Below are positions 51,036-63,120 of a DNA stretch of 64,000 nucleotides, one piece after another (positions within the stretch are counted from its first letter, which is position 1; each line of letters opens with the position of its first letter). The notes beneath the pieces were generated by a model, which was not told the origin of the DNA, did no database searches, and saw nothing but the letters and a program-made list of their open reading frames with translations. The DNA lies in contig NW_027478782.1 in assembly GCF_051014685.1 (NCBI RefSeq), positions 186,001 to 250,000 on the forward strand, read 5' to 3'. The position numbers were made by a program, and so were the translations under genes. The stretch is from Ptiloglossa arizonensis. Its lineage: Eukaryota; Arthropoda; Insecta; Hymenoptera; Colletidae.

Positions 51036-53209
51036 ATTCGTTCGCGAAATGTGGGAGTTTGAAGTTAAGGAATGGTTGAGAAACCATCAAAATTTTCGCA
51101 AGTCTGATACCCGAAATCAATAACTACAAAGGCCTAGGGAAAAATACACATACAGTTGTAATCGGGCGAGTTTCTACTTTCAGATGGAAGAGGAATTTCT
51201 CGAGTTCGTCAATCCGTTCGCGAGATATGGGAGTTTGAAGTTAAGGAATGGTTGAGAAACCATCAAAATTTTCGCAAGTCTGATACCCGAAATCAATAAC
51301 TACAAAGGCCTAGGGAAAAATACACTTACCGATGTAATCGGGCGAGTTTCTACTTTCAGATGGAACAGGAATTTCTCGAGTTCGTCAATCCGTTCGCGAG
51401 ATATGGGAGTTTGAAGTTAAGGAATGGTTGAGAAACCATCAAAATTTTCGTAAGTCTGATACCCGAAATCAATAACTACAAAGGCCTAGGGAAAAATACA
51501 CATACCGTTGTAATCGGGCGAGTTTCTGCTTTCAGATGCAATAGGAATTTCTCGAGTTCGTCAATCCGTTCGCGTGATATGGGAGTTTGTAGTTAAGGGA
51601 TGGTTGAGCAACCATCAAAATTTCCGCAAGTCTGATACTCGAAACCAATAACCACAATGGCCTAGGGGAAAAATACACATACCGTTGTAATCGGGCGTGT
51701 TTCTGCTTCCAGATGCATCAGGAAATTCTCGATTTCGTCAATTCGTTCGCGAGATATGGGAGTTCGAAGTTAAGGAATGGTTGAGACACCACCAAAATTT
51801 TCGCAAGTCTGATACCCGAAATCAATAACTACAAAGGCCTAGGGAAAAATACACATACCGTTGTAATCAGGCGTGTTTCTACTTTCAGATGGAACAGGAA
51901 TTTCTCGAGTTCCTCAATCCGTTCGCGAGATATTGGAGTTTGAAGTTAAGGAATGGTTGAGAAACCATCAAAATTTTCGCTAGTCTGATACTCGAATCCA
52001 ATAACTACTATGGCCTAGGGCAAAAATACACCCACCGTTGTAATCGGGCGAGTTTCTGCTTTCAGATGCATCAGGAAATTCTCGAGTTCGTCAATTCGTT
52101 CGCGAGATATGGGAGTTTGAAGTTAAGGAATGGTTGAGAAACCATCAAAATTTTCGCAAGTCTGATACCCGAAATCAATAACTACAAAGGCCTAGGGAAA
52201 AATACACATACCGTTGTAATCGGGCGAGTTTCTACTATCAGATGGAAGAGGAATTTCTCGAGTTCGTCAATCCGTTCGCGAGATATGGGAGTTTGAAGTT
52301 AAGGAATGGTTGAGAAACCATCAAAATATTCGCAAGTCTGATACTCGAAACCAATAACCACAATGGCCTAGGGGAAAAATACACATACCGTTGTAATCGG
52401 GCGAGTTTCTGCTTCCAGATGCATCAGGAAATTCTCGAGTTCGTCAATTCGTTCGCGAGATGTGGGAGTTTGAAATTAAGGAATGGTTGAGAAACCATCA
52501 AAATTTTCGCAAGTCTGATACCCGAAATCAATAACTACAAAGGCCTAGGGAAAAATACACATACCGTTGTAATCGGGCGAGTTTCTGCTTCCAGATGCAT
52601 CAGGAAATTCTCGAGTTCGTCAATTCGTTCGCGAAATGTGGGTGTTTGAAGTTAAGGAATGGTTGAGAAACCATCAAACTTTTCGCAAGACTGATACCCG
52701 AAATCAATAACTACAAAGGCCTAGGGAAAAATACACATACCGTTGTAATCGGGCGAGTTTCTACTTTCAGATGGAACAGGAATTTCTCGAGTTCGTCAAT
52801 CCGTTCGCGAGATATGGGAGTTTGAAGTTAAGGAATGGTTGAGAAACCATCAAAATTTTCGCAAGTCTGATACCCGAAATCAATAACTACAAAGGCCTAG
52901 GGAAAAATACACATACCGTTGTAATCGGGCGAGTTTCTGCTTTCAGATGCAATAGGAATTTCTCGAGTTCGTCAATCCGTTCGCGTGATATGGGAGTTTG
53001 TAGTTAAGGGATGGTTGAGCAACCATCAAAATTTCCGCAAGTCTGATACTCGAAACCAATAACCACAATGGCCTAGGGGAAAAATACACATACCGTTGTA
53101 ATCGGGCGTGTTTCTGCTTCCAGATGCATCAGGAAATTCTCGATTTCGTCAATTCGTTCGCGAGATATGGGAGTTCGAAGTTAAGGAATGGTTGAGACAC
53201 CACCAAAAT
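51036..53209 (+). repeat. Shortened derivatives of the 11-mer (1411-bp spacing)
   Basis: GGTTGAGCAACC sites at 50192, 51603, 53014 and 54426 are 1411, 1411 and 1412 bp apart (8 monomers). The surrounding order matches the 1940-bp unit with three monomers fewer (1940 minus 1411 is 529). The spacing is the same but the missing monomers are not: after GAGACACCACC, 51800 continues as a CAAGTCTGATACCCG B copy, while 53205 jumps to the GCTAGTCTGATACTCG copy. So equal lengths arose by different deletions. Confidence 0.72.
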
Positions 53210-55805
53210 TTTCGCTAGTCTGATACTCGAATCCAATAACTACTATGGCCTAGGGCAAAAATACACCCACCGTTGTAATCGGGCGAGTTTCTGCTTTCAG
53301 ATGCATCAGGAAATTCTCGAGTTCGTCAATTCGTTCGCGAGATATGGGAGTTTGAAGTTAAGGAATGGTTGAGAAACCATCAAAATTTTCGCAAGTCTGA
53401 TACCCGAAATCAATAACTACAAAGGCCTAGGGAAAAGACACATACCGTTGTAATCGGGCGAGTTTCTACTTTCAGATGGAAGAGGAATTTCTCGAGTTCG
53501 TCAATCCGTTCGCGAGATATGGGAGTTTGAAGTTAAGGAATGGTTGAGAAACCATCAAAATATTCGCAAGTCTGATACTCGAAACCAATAACCACAATGG
53601 CCTAGGGGAAAAATACACATACCGTTGTAGTCGGGCGAGTTTCTGCTTCCAGATGCATCAGGAAATTCTCGAGTTCGTCAATTCGTTCGCGAAATGTGGG
53701 TGTTTGAAGTTAAGGAATGGTTGAGAAACCATCAAAATTTTCGCATGTCTGATACCCGAAATCAATAACTACAAAGGCCTAGGGAAAAATACACATACCG
53801 TTGTAATCGGGCGAGTTTCTACTTTCAGATGGAACAGGAATTTCTCGAGTTCGTCAATCCGTTCGCGAGATATGGGAGTTTGAAGTTAAGGAATGGTTGA
53901 GAAACCATCAAAATTTTCGCAAGTCTGATACCCGAAATCAATAACTACAAAGGCCTAGGGAAAAATACACATACCGTTGTAATCGGGCGAGTTTCTACTT
54001 TCAGATGGAAGAGGAATTTCTCGAGTTCGTCAATCCGTTCGCGAGATATGGGAGTTTGAAGTTAAGGAATGGTTGAGAAACCATCAAAATATTCGCAAGT
54101 CTGATACTCGAAACCAATAACCACAATGGCCTAGGGGAAAAATACACGTACCGTTGTAATCGGGCGAGTTTCTGCTTCCAGATGCATCAGGAAATTCTCG
54201 AGTTCGTCAATTCGTTCGCGAGATATGGGAGTTTGAAGTTAAGGAATGGTTGAGAAACCATCAAAATATTCGCAAGTCTGATACTCGAAACCAATAACCA
54301 CAATGGCCTAGGGGAAAAATACACATACCGTTGTAATCGGGCGAGTTTCTGCTTTCAGATGCAATAGGAATTTCTCGAGTTCGTCAATCCGTTCGCGTGA
54401 TATGGGAGTTTGTAGTTAAGGGATGGTTGAGCAACCATCAAAATTTCCGCAAGTCTGATACTCGAAACCAATAACCACAATGGCCTAGGGGAAAAATACA
54501 CATACCGTTGTAATCGGGCGTGTTTCTGCTTCCAGATGCATCAGGAAATTCTCGATTTCGTCAATTCGTTCGCGAGATATGGGAGTTCGAAGTTAAGGAA
54601 TGGTTGAGACACCACCAAAATTTTCGCAAGTCTGATACGCGAAATCAATAACTACAAAGGCCTAGGGAAAAATACACATACCGTTGTAATCAGGCGTGTT
54701 TCTACTTTCAGATGGAACAGGAATTTCTCGAGTTCCTCAATCCGTTCGCGAGATATTGGAGTTTGAAGTTAAGGAATGGTTGAGAAACCATCAAAATTTT
54801 CGCTAGTCTGATACTCGAATCCAATAACTACTATGGCCTAGGGCAAAAATACACCCACCGTTGTAATCGGGCGAGTTTCTGCTTTCAGATGCATCAGGAA
54901 ATTCTCGAGTTCGTCAATTCGTTCGCGAGATATGGGAGTTTGAAGTTAAGGAATGGTTGAGAAACCATCAAAATTTTCGCAAGTCTGATACCCGAAATCA
55001 ATAACTACAAAGGCCTAGGGAAAAGACACATACCGTTGTAATCGGGCGAGTTTCTACTTTCAGATGGAAGAGGAATTTCTCGAGTTCGTCAATCCGTTCG
55101 CGAGATATGGGAGTTTGAAGTTAAGGAATGGTTGAGAAACCATCAAAATATTCGCAAGTCTGATACTCGAAACCAATAACCACAATGGCCTAGGGGAAAA
55201 ATACACATACCGTTGTAGTCGGGCGAGTTTCTGCTTCCAGATGCATCAGGAAATTCTCGAGTTCGTCAATTCGTTCGCGAAATGTGGGTGTATGAAGTTA
55301 AGGAATGGTTGAGAAACCATCAAAATTTTCGCATGTCTGATACCCGAAATCAATAACTACAAAGGCCTAGGGAAAAATACACATACCGTTGTAATCGGGC
55401 GAGTTTCTACTTTCAGATGGAACAGGAATTTCTCGAGTTCGTCAATCCGTTCGCGAGATATGGGAGTTTGAAGTTAAGGAATGGTTGAGAAACCATCAAA
55501 ATTTTCGCAAGTCTGATACCCGAAATCAATAACTACAAAGGCCTAGGGAAAAATACACATACCGTTGTAATCGGGCGAGTTTCTACTTTCAGATGGAAGA
55601 GGAATTTCTCGAGTTCGTCAATCCGTTCGCGAGATATGGGAGTTTGAAGTTAAGGAATGGTTGAGAAACCATCAAAATATTCGCAAGTCTGATACTCGAA
55701 ACCAATAACCACAATGGCCTAGGGGAAAAATACACGTACCGTTGTAATCGGGCGAGTTTCTGCTTCCAGATGCATCAGGAAATTCTCGAGTTCGTCAATT
55801 CGTTC
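53210..55805 (+). repeat. 9-mer duplication (1588-bp period)
   Basis: 53210-54215 and 54798-55805 match at a constant offset of 1588 bp. Three private variants occur in both: the shortened GGGAAAAGACACATACC (53430 and 55018), CCGTTGTAGTCGGG (53623 and 55211) and AATACACGTACCG (54141 and 55729). A single-base difference is GGTGTTTGAAG against GGTGTATGAAG. The intervening 580 bp carry the GAGCAACC and GAGACACC monomers. Confidence 0.85.
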
Positions 55806-57259
55806 GCGAGATGTGGGAGTTTGAAATTAAGGAATGGTTGAGAAACCATCAAAATTTTCGCAAGACTGATACACGAAATCAGTAACTACAAAGGCCTAGG
55901 GAAAAATACACATACCGTTGTAATCGGGCGAGTTTCTGCTTTCAGTGCAATAGGAATTTCTCGACATCGTCAATCCGTTCGGAAGATATGGGAGTTTGAA
56001 TTTAAGGAATGGTTGAGAAACCATCAAAATTTTCGCTGGTATGAAACTCGAAACCAATAACTGGAATGGCCTAGGGGAAAAGTACACACACCATTGTAAT
56101 GGGTCGAGTTTCCACTTTCAGATGCAACAGGTATTACTCAAGTTCGTCAATCCGTTCGCGAGATATGGGAGTTTGAAGTTAAGGAATGGTTGAGAAGCCA
56201 TCAAAATTTTCGCAAGTCTGATACCCGAAATCAATAACTACAAAGGCCTAGGGAAAAATACACATACCGTTGTAATCAGGCGAGTTTCTACTTTCAGATG
56301 GAACAGGAATTTCTCGAGTTCCTCAATTCGTTCGCGAGATATGGGAGTTTGAAGTTATGAAATGGTTGAGAAACCATCAAAATTTTCGCAAGTCTGATAC
56401 TCGAAACCAATAACCACAATGGCCTAGGGGAAAAATACACATACCGTTGTAATCGGGCGAGTTTCTACTTTCAGATGGAAGAGGAATTTCTCGAGTTCGT
56501 CAATCCGTTCGCGAGATATGGGAGTTTGAAGTTAAGGAATGGTTGAGAAACCATCAAAATATTCGCAAGTCTGATACTCGAAACCAATAACCACAATGGC
56601 CTAGGGGAAAAATACACATACCGTTGTAATCGGGCGAGTTTCTACTTTCAGATGGAACAGGAATTTCTCGAGTTCGTCAATCCGTTCGCGAGATATGGGA
56701 GTTTGAAGTTAAGGAATGGTTGAGAAACTATCAAAATTTTCGAAGGTGTGATACTCGAAAACAATAGCTACTACGGCCTAGCGCAAAAATACACATACCG
56801 TTGTAATCGGGCGAGTTTCTGCTTTCAGATGCAATAGGAATTTCTCGAGTTCGTCAATTCGTTCGCGAGATATGGGAGTTTGAAGTTAAGGAATGGTTGA
56901 GAAACTATCAAAATTTTCGCAGGTATGATACTCGAAACCAATAGCTACTACGGCCTAGCGCAAAAATACACATACCGTTGTAATCGGGCGAGTTTCTGCT
57001 TTCAGATGCAATAGGAATTTCTCGAGTTCGTCAATCCGTTCGCGTGATATGGGAGTCTGTAGTTAAGGAATGGTTGAGCAACCATCAAAATTTTCGCAAG
57101 TCTGATACTCGAAACCATTAACCACAATGGCCTAGGGGAAAAATACACATACCGCTGTAATCGGGCGAGTTTCTACTTCCAGATGCATCAGGAAATTCTC
57201 GAGTTCGTCAATTCGTTCGCGAGATATGGGAGTTCGAAGTTAAGGAATGGTTAAGAAAC
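55806..57259 (+). repeat. Mosaic satellite where the B/C domain ends
   Basis: At 55866 a B copy with GATACACGAAATCAGTAAC is followed by a copy with a 1-bp loss (TTTCAGTGCAATAGG near 55945) and GACATCGTC. At 56036 subtype D (CTGGTATGAAACTCG, GTATTACTCAAG) reappears after about 19 kb without it, almost identical to the copies at 32.2, 34.7 and 36.6 kb. Further on are two related copies with TCGAAGGTGTG or TCGCAGGTATG and AATAGCTACTACGG near 56745 and 56922. No constant longer period was found. Confidence 0.68.
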
Positions 57260-57790
57260 AATCAAAATTTTCGCAAGTCTGATACTCGAATCCAATAACT
57301 ACTATGGCCTAGGGCAAAAATACACACGCCGTTGTAATCGGGCGAGTTTCTGCTTTCAGATGCAATTGGAATTTCCCGAGATCGTCAATCCGTTCGCGAG
57401 ATATGGGAGTTTGAAGTTAAGGAATGGTTGAGAAACCATCAAAATTTTCGCAAGTCTGATACTCGAATCCAATAACTACTATGGCCTAGGGCAAAAATAC
57501 ACACGCCGTTGTAATCGGGCGAGTTTCTGCTTTCAGATGCAATTGGAATTTCCCGAGATCGTCAATCCGTTCGCGAGATATGGGAGTTTGAAGTTAAGGA
57601 ATGGTTGAGAAACCATCAAAATTTTCGCAAGTCTGATACTCGAATCCAATAACTACTATGGCCTAGGGCAAAAATACACACGCCGTTGTAATCGGGCGAG
57701 TTTCTGCTTTCAGATGCAATTGGAATTTCCCGAGATCGTCAATCCGTTCGCGAGATATGGGAGTTTGAAGTTAAGGAATGGTTGAGAAAC
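57260..57790 (+). repeat. Three consecutive matching subtype E monomers (3 x 177 bp)
   Basis: Monomers starting at 57260, 57437 and 57614 are the same subtype E sequence; apart from the first few bases of the first (AATCAAAA for CATCAAAA) I find no differences among them. Direct monomer-level tandem duplication is unusual in this array, where neighbouring monomers usually belong to different subtypes. It implies a very recent one-monomer amplification. Confidence 0.88.
57437..57613 (+). repeat. Monomer subtype E (representative, 177 bp)
   Basis: Markers are CGAATCCAATAACTAC, ACACACGCCGTTG, and GATGCAATTGGAATTTCCCGAGATCG, written here in pieces: GATGCAATTGG then TTTCCCGAGATCG. The CTCGAG (XhoI) site of other subtypes becomes CCCGAG. 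The change from CATACC to CACGCC alters bases just upstream of the CENP-B-box-like core. E-like copies occur in 2.7-12 kb (there with AGATCGGCAATCC), 32.8-38.2 kb and 57.3-57.8 kb. Confidence 0.8.
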
Positions 57791-60490
57791 CATCAAAATT
57801 TTCGCAAGTCTGATACTCGAAACCAATAACCACAATGGCCTAGGGGAAAAATACACATACCGCTGTAATCGGGCGAGTTTCTGCTTCCAGATGCATCAGG
57901 AAATTCTCGAGTTCGTCAATTCGTTCGCGAGATATGGGAGTTCGAAGTTAAGGAATGGTTGAGAAACCATCAAAATATTCGGAAGTCTGATACCCGAAAT
58001 CAATAACTACAAAGGCCTAGGGAAAAATACACTAACCGTTGTAATCGGGCGAGTTTCTACTTTCAGATGGAACAGGAATTTCTCGAGTTCGTCGATCCGT
58101 TCGCGCGATATGGGAGTTTGATGTTAAGGAATGGTTGAGAAGCCATCAAAATTCTCGCAAGTCTGATACCCGAAATCAATAACTACAAAGGCCTAGGGAA
58201 AAATACACATACCGTTGTAATCGGGCGAGTTTCTACTTTCAGATGGAACAGGAATTTCTCGAGTTCGTCAATCCGCTCGCGAGATGTGGGAGTTTGAAGT
58301 TAAGGAATGGTTGAGAAACTATCAAAATTTTCGCAAGTCTGATACTCGAAACCAATAACTAATACGGCCTAGCGCAAAAATACACATACCGTTGTAATCG
58401 GGCGAGTTTCTGCTTTCAGATGCAATAGGAATTTCTCGAGTTCGTCAATCCGTTCGGGAGATATGGGAGTTTGAATTTGAGGAATGGTAGAGAAACCATC
58501 AAAATTTTCGCTGGTATGATACTCGAAACCAATAACGGGAATGGCCTAGATGAAAAGTACACACACCATTGTAATGGGTCGAGTTTCCACTCTCAGATGC
58601 AACAGGAATTACTCAAGTTCGTCAATCCGTTCGCGAGATGTGGGAGTTCGAAGTTAAGGAATGGTTGAGAAACCATCAAAATTTTCGCAAGACTGATACT
58701 CGAAACCAATAACTACAAAGCGCTAGGGAAAAATACACATACCGTTGTAATCGGGCGTGTTTCTACTTTCAGATGGAACAGGAATTTCTCGAGTTCGTCG
58801 ATCCGTTCGCGAGATATGGGAGTTTGATGTTAAGGAATGGTTGAGAAACCATCACAATTTTCGCAAGTCTGATACCCGAAATCAATAACCACAATGGCCT
58901 AGGGAAAAATACTCATACCGTTGTAATCGGGCGAGTTTCTGCTTTCAGATGCATTAGGAAATTCTCGAGTTCGTCAATTCGTTCGCGAGATATGGGAGTT
59001 TGAAGTTAAGGAATGGATGAGAAACCATCAAAATTTTCGCAAGTCTGATACCCGAAATCAATAACTACAAAGGCCTAGGGAAAAATACACTAACCGTTGT
59101 AATCGGGCGAGTTTCTACTTTCAGATGGAACAGGAATTTCTCGAGATCGTCGATCCCTTCGCGCGATATGGGAGTTTGATGTTAAGGAATGGTTGAGAAG
59201 CCATCAAAATTCTCGCAAGTCTGATACCCGAAATCAATAACTACAAAGGCCTAGGGAAAAATACACATACCGTTGTAATCGGGCGAGTTTCTACTTTCAG
59301 ATGGAACAGGAATTTCTCGAGTTCGTCGATCTGTTCGCGAGATATGGGAGTTTGTAGTTAAGGAATGGTTGAGAAACCATCAAAATTTTCGCAAGTCTGA
59401 TACTCGAAACCAATAACTAATACGGCCTAGCGGAAAAATACACATACCGTTGTAATCGGGCGAGTTTCTGCTTTCAGATGCAATAGGAATTTCTCGATTT
59501 CGTCAATCCGTTCGCGACATATGGGAGTTTGAAGTTAAGAAATGGTAGAGAAACCATCAAAATTTTCGCAAGTCTGATACTCCAAACCAATAACCACACT
59601 GGCCTAGGGGAAAAATACACATACCGTTGTAATCGGGCGAGTTTCTGCTTTCAGATGCATCAGGAAATTCTCGAGTTCGTCAATTCGTTCGCGAGATATG
59701 GGAGTTTGAAGTTAAGGAATGGTTGAAACCATCAAAATTTTCGCAAGTCTGATACCCGAAATCAATAACTACAAAGGCCTAGGGAAAAATACACTTACCG
59801 TTGTAATCGGGCGAGTTTCTACTTTCAGATGGAACGGGAATTTTTCGACTTCGTCAATCCGTTCGCGAGATATCGAAGTTTGAAGTTAAGGAATGGTAGA
59901 GAAACCATCAAAATTTTCGCAAGTCTGATACTCGAAACCAATAACTAATACGGCCTAGCGCAAAAATACACATACCGTTGTAATCGGGCGAGTTTCTGCT
60001 TTCAGATGCAATAGGAATTTCTCGAGTTCGTCAATCCGTTCGGGAGATATGGGAGGTTGAAGTTAAGAAATGGTTGAAAAACCATCAAAATTTTCGCAAG
60101 TGTGATACTCGAAATCAATAACTACAAAGGCCTAGGGAAAAATACACATACCGTCGTAATCGGGCGAGATTCTGCTTCCAGATGCATCAGGAAATTCTCG
60201 ATTTCGTCAATTCGTTCGCGAGATATGGGAGTTCGAAGTTAAGGAATGGTTGAGAAACCATCAAAATTTTCGCAAGTCTGATACCCGAAATCAATAACTA
60301 CAAAGGCCTAGGGAAAAATTCACATACCGTTGTAATCGGGCGAGTTTCTGCTTTCAGATGCAACAGGAGTTTCTCGAGTTCGTCAATCCGCTCGGGAGAT
60401 ATGGGAGTTTGAAGTTAAGGAATGGTTGAGCAACTATCAAAATTTTCGCAAGTCTGATACTCGAAACCAATAACTAATACGGCCTAGCGG
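57791..60490 (+). repeat. Mosaic satellite containing the 4409-bp partner of the window end
   Basis: About 15 monomers. 58440-59591 is the partner of 62849-64000. Also, ACACTTACCG with GATGGAACGGG and GATATCGAAG at 59791 recurs at 61908 (2117 bp, 12 monomers). Private changes include the 2-bp loss GGTTGAAACC near 59722 and the GGTAGAG series (58485, 59545, 59894, 60601). A variant CTAATACGGCCTAGCG appears repeatedly here and not earlier. Confidence 0.7.
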
Positions 60491-63120
60491 AAAAATACAC
60501 ATACCGTTGTAATCGGGCGAGTTTCTGCTTTCAGATGCAATAGGAATTTCGCGATTTCGTCAATCCGTTCGCGACATATGGGAGTTTGAAGTTAAGAAAT
60601 GGTAGAGAAACCATCAAAATTTTCGCAAGTCTGATACCCGAAATCAATAACCACAATGGCCTAGGGGAAAAATACTCATACCGTTGTAATCGGGCGAGTT
60701 TCTGCTTTGAGATGCATTAGGAAATTCTCGAGTTCGTCAATCCGTTCGCGACATATGGGAGTTTGAAGTTAAGAAATGGTAGAGAAACCATCAAAATTTT
60801 CGCAAGTCTGATACCCGAAATCAATAACTACAAAGGCCTAGGGAAAAATACACATACCGTTGTAATCGGGCGAGTTTCTACTTTCAGATGGAACAGGAAT
60901 TTCTCGACTTCGTCAATCCGTTGGCGAGATATCGAAGTTTGAAGTTAAGGAATGGTTGAGAAACCATCAAAATTTTCGCAAGTCTGATTCTCGAAACCAA
61001 TAACTACAAAGGCCTAGGGGAAAAATACACATACCGTTGTAATCGGGCGAGTTTCTACTTCCAGATGCAATAGGATTTCTCGAGTTCGTCTATCCGTTCG
61101 CGAGATATGGGAGTTTGAAGTTAAGGAATGGTTGAGAATCCATCAAAATTTTCGCATGTCTGATACTCGAAACCAATAGCTACAATGGCCTAGGGCAAAA
61201 ATACTCATACCGTTGTAATCGGGCGAGTTTCTGCTTTCAGATGCAATAGGAATTTCTCGAATTCGTCAATCCGTTCGGGAGATATGGGAGTTTGAATTTG
61301 AGGAATGGTAGAGAAACCATCAAAATTTTCGCTGGTATGATACTCGAAACCAATAACGGGAATGGCCTAGATGAAAAGTACACACACCATTGTAATGGGT
61401 CGAGTTTCCACTCTCAGATGCAACAGGAATTACTCAAGTTCGTCAATCCGTTCGCGAGATGTGGGAGTTCGAAGTTAAGGAATGGTTGAGACACCATCAA
61501 AATTTTCGCAAGACTGATACTCGAAACCAATAACTACAAAGGCCTAGGGAAAAATACACATACCGTTGTAATCGGGCGAGTTTCTACTTTCAGATGGAAC
61601 AGGAATTTCTCGAGTTCGTCGATCCGTTCGCGAGATATGGGAGTTTGATGTTAAAGAATGGTTGAGAAACCATCAAAATTTTCGCAAGTCTGATACTCGA
61701 AATCAATAACCACAATGGCCTAGGGAAAAATACACATACCGTTGTAATCGGGCGAGTTTCTGCTTTCAGATGCATCAGGAAATTCTCGAGTTCGTCAATT
61801 CGTTCGCGAGATATGGGAGTTTGAAGTTAAGGAATGGTTGAGAAACCATCAAAATTTTCGCAAGTCTGATACCCGAAATCAATAACTACAAAGGCCTAGG
61901 GAAAAATACACTTACCGTTGTAATCGGGCGAGTTTCTACTTTCAGATGGAACGGGAATTTTTCGACTTCGTCAATCCGTTCGCGAGATATCGAAGTTTGA
62001 AGTTAAGGAATGGTAGAGAAACCATCAAAATTTTCGCAAGTCTGATACTCGAAACCAATAACTAATACGGCCTAGCGCAAAAATACACATACCGTTGTAA
62101 TCGGGCGAGTTTCTGCTTTCAGATGCAATAGGAATTTCGCGATTTCGTCAATCCGTTCGCGACATATGGGAGTTTGAAGTTAAGAAATGGTAGAGAAACC
62201 ATCAAAATTTTCGCAAGTCTGATACCCGAAATCAATAACCACAATGGCCTAGGGGAAAAATACTCATACCGTTGTAATCGGGCGAGTTTCTGCTTTGAGA
62301 TGCATTAGGAAATTCTCGAGTTCGTCAATCCGTTCGCGACATATGGGAGTTTGAAGTTAAGAAATGGTAGAGAAACCATCAAAATTTTCGCAAGTCTGAT
62401 ACCCGAAATCAATAACTACAAAGGCCTAGGGAAAAATACACATACCGTTGTAATCGGGCGAGTTTCTACTTTCAGATGGAACAGGAATTTCTCGACTTCG
62501 TCAATCCGTTGGCGAGATATCGAAGTTTGAAGTTAAGGAATGGTTGAGAAACCATCAAAATTTTCGCAAGTCTGATTCTCGAAACCAATAACTACAAAGG
62601 CCTAGGGGAAAAATACACATACCGTTGTAATCGGGCGAGTTTCTACTTCCAGATGCAATAGGATTTCTCGAGTTCGTCTATCCGTTCGCGAGATATGGGA
62701 GTTTGAAGTTAAGGAATGGTTGAGAAACCATCAAAATTTTCGCATGTCTGATACTCGAAACCAATAGCTACAATGGCCTAGGGCAAAAATACTCATACCG
62801 TTGTAATCGGGCGAGTTTCTGCTTTCAGATGCAATAGGAATTTCTCGAATTCGTCAATCCGTTCGGGAGATATGGGAGTTTGAATTTGAGGAATGGTAGA
62901 GAAACCATCAAAATTTTCGCTGGTATGATACTCGAAACCAATAACGGGAATGGCCTAGATGAAAAGTACACACACCATTGTAATGGGTCGAGTTTCCACT
63001 CTCAGATGCAACAGGAATTACTCAAGTTCGTCAATCCGTTCGCGAGATGTGGGAGTTCGAAGTTAAGGAATGGTTGAGAAACCATCAAAATTTTCGCAAG
63101 ACTGATACTCGAAACCAATA
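60490..63120 (+). repeat. 9-mer duplication (1588-bp period)
   Basis: 60490-61530 and about 62078-63120 match at 1588 bp. Shared markers are TTTCGCGATTTCG (60547 and 62135), TCTGCTTTGAGATGC (60701 and 62289), CGTTGGCGAGATATCG, the 1-bp deletion TAGGATTTCTCG, AATAGCTACAATGG, and the D copy with AACGGGAATGGCCTAGATG. Differences are few: GAGACACC/GAGAAACC and AAAGGCC/AAAGCGC at the right edge, where the second copy switches to the 58.7-kb lineage. Confidence 0.85.
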
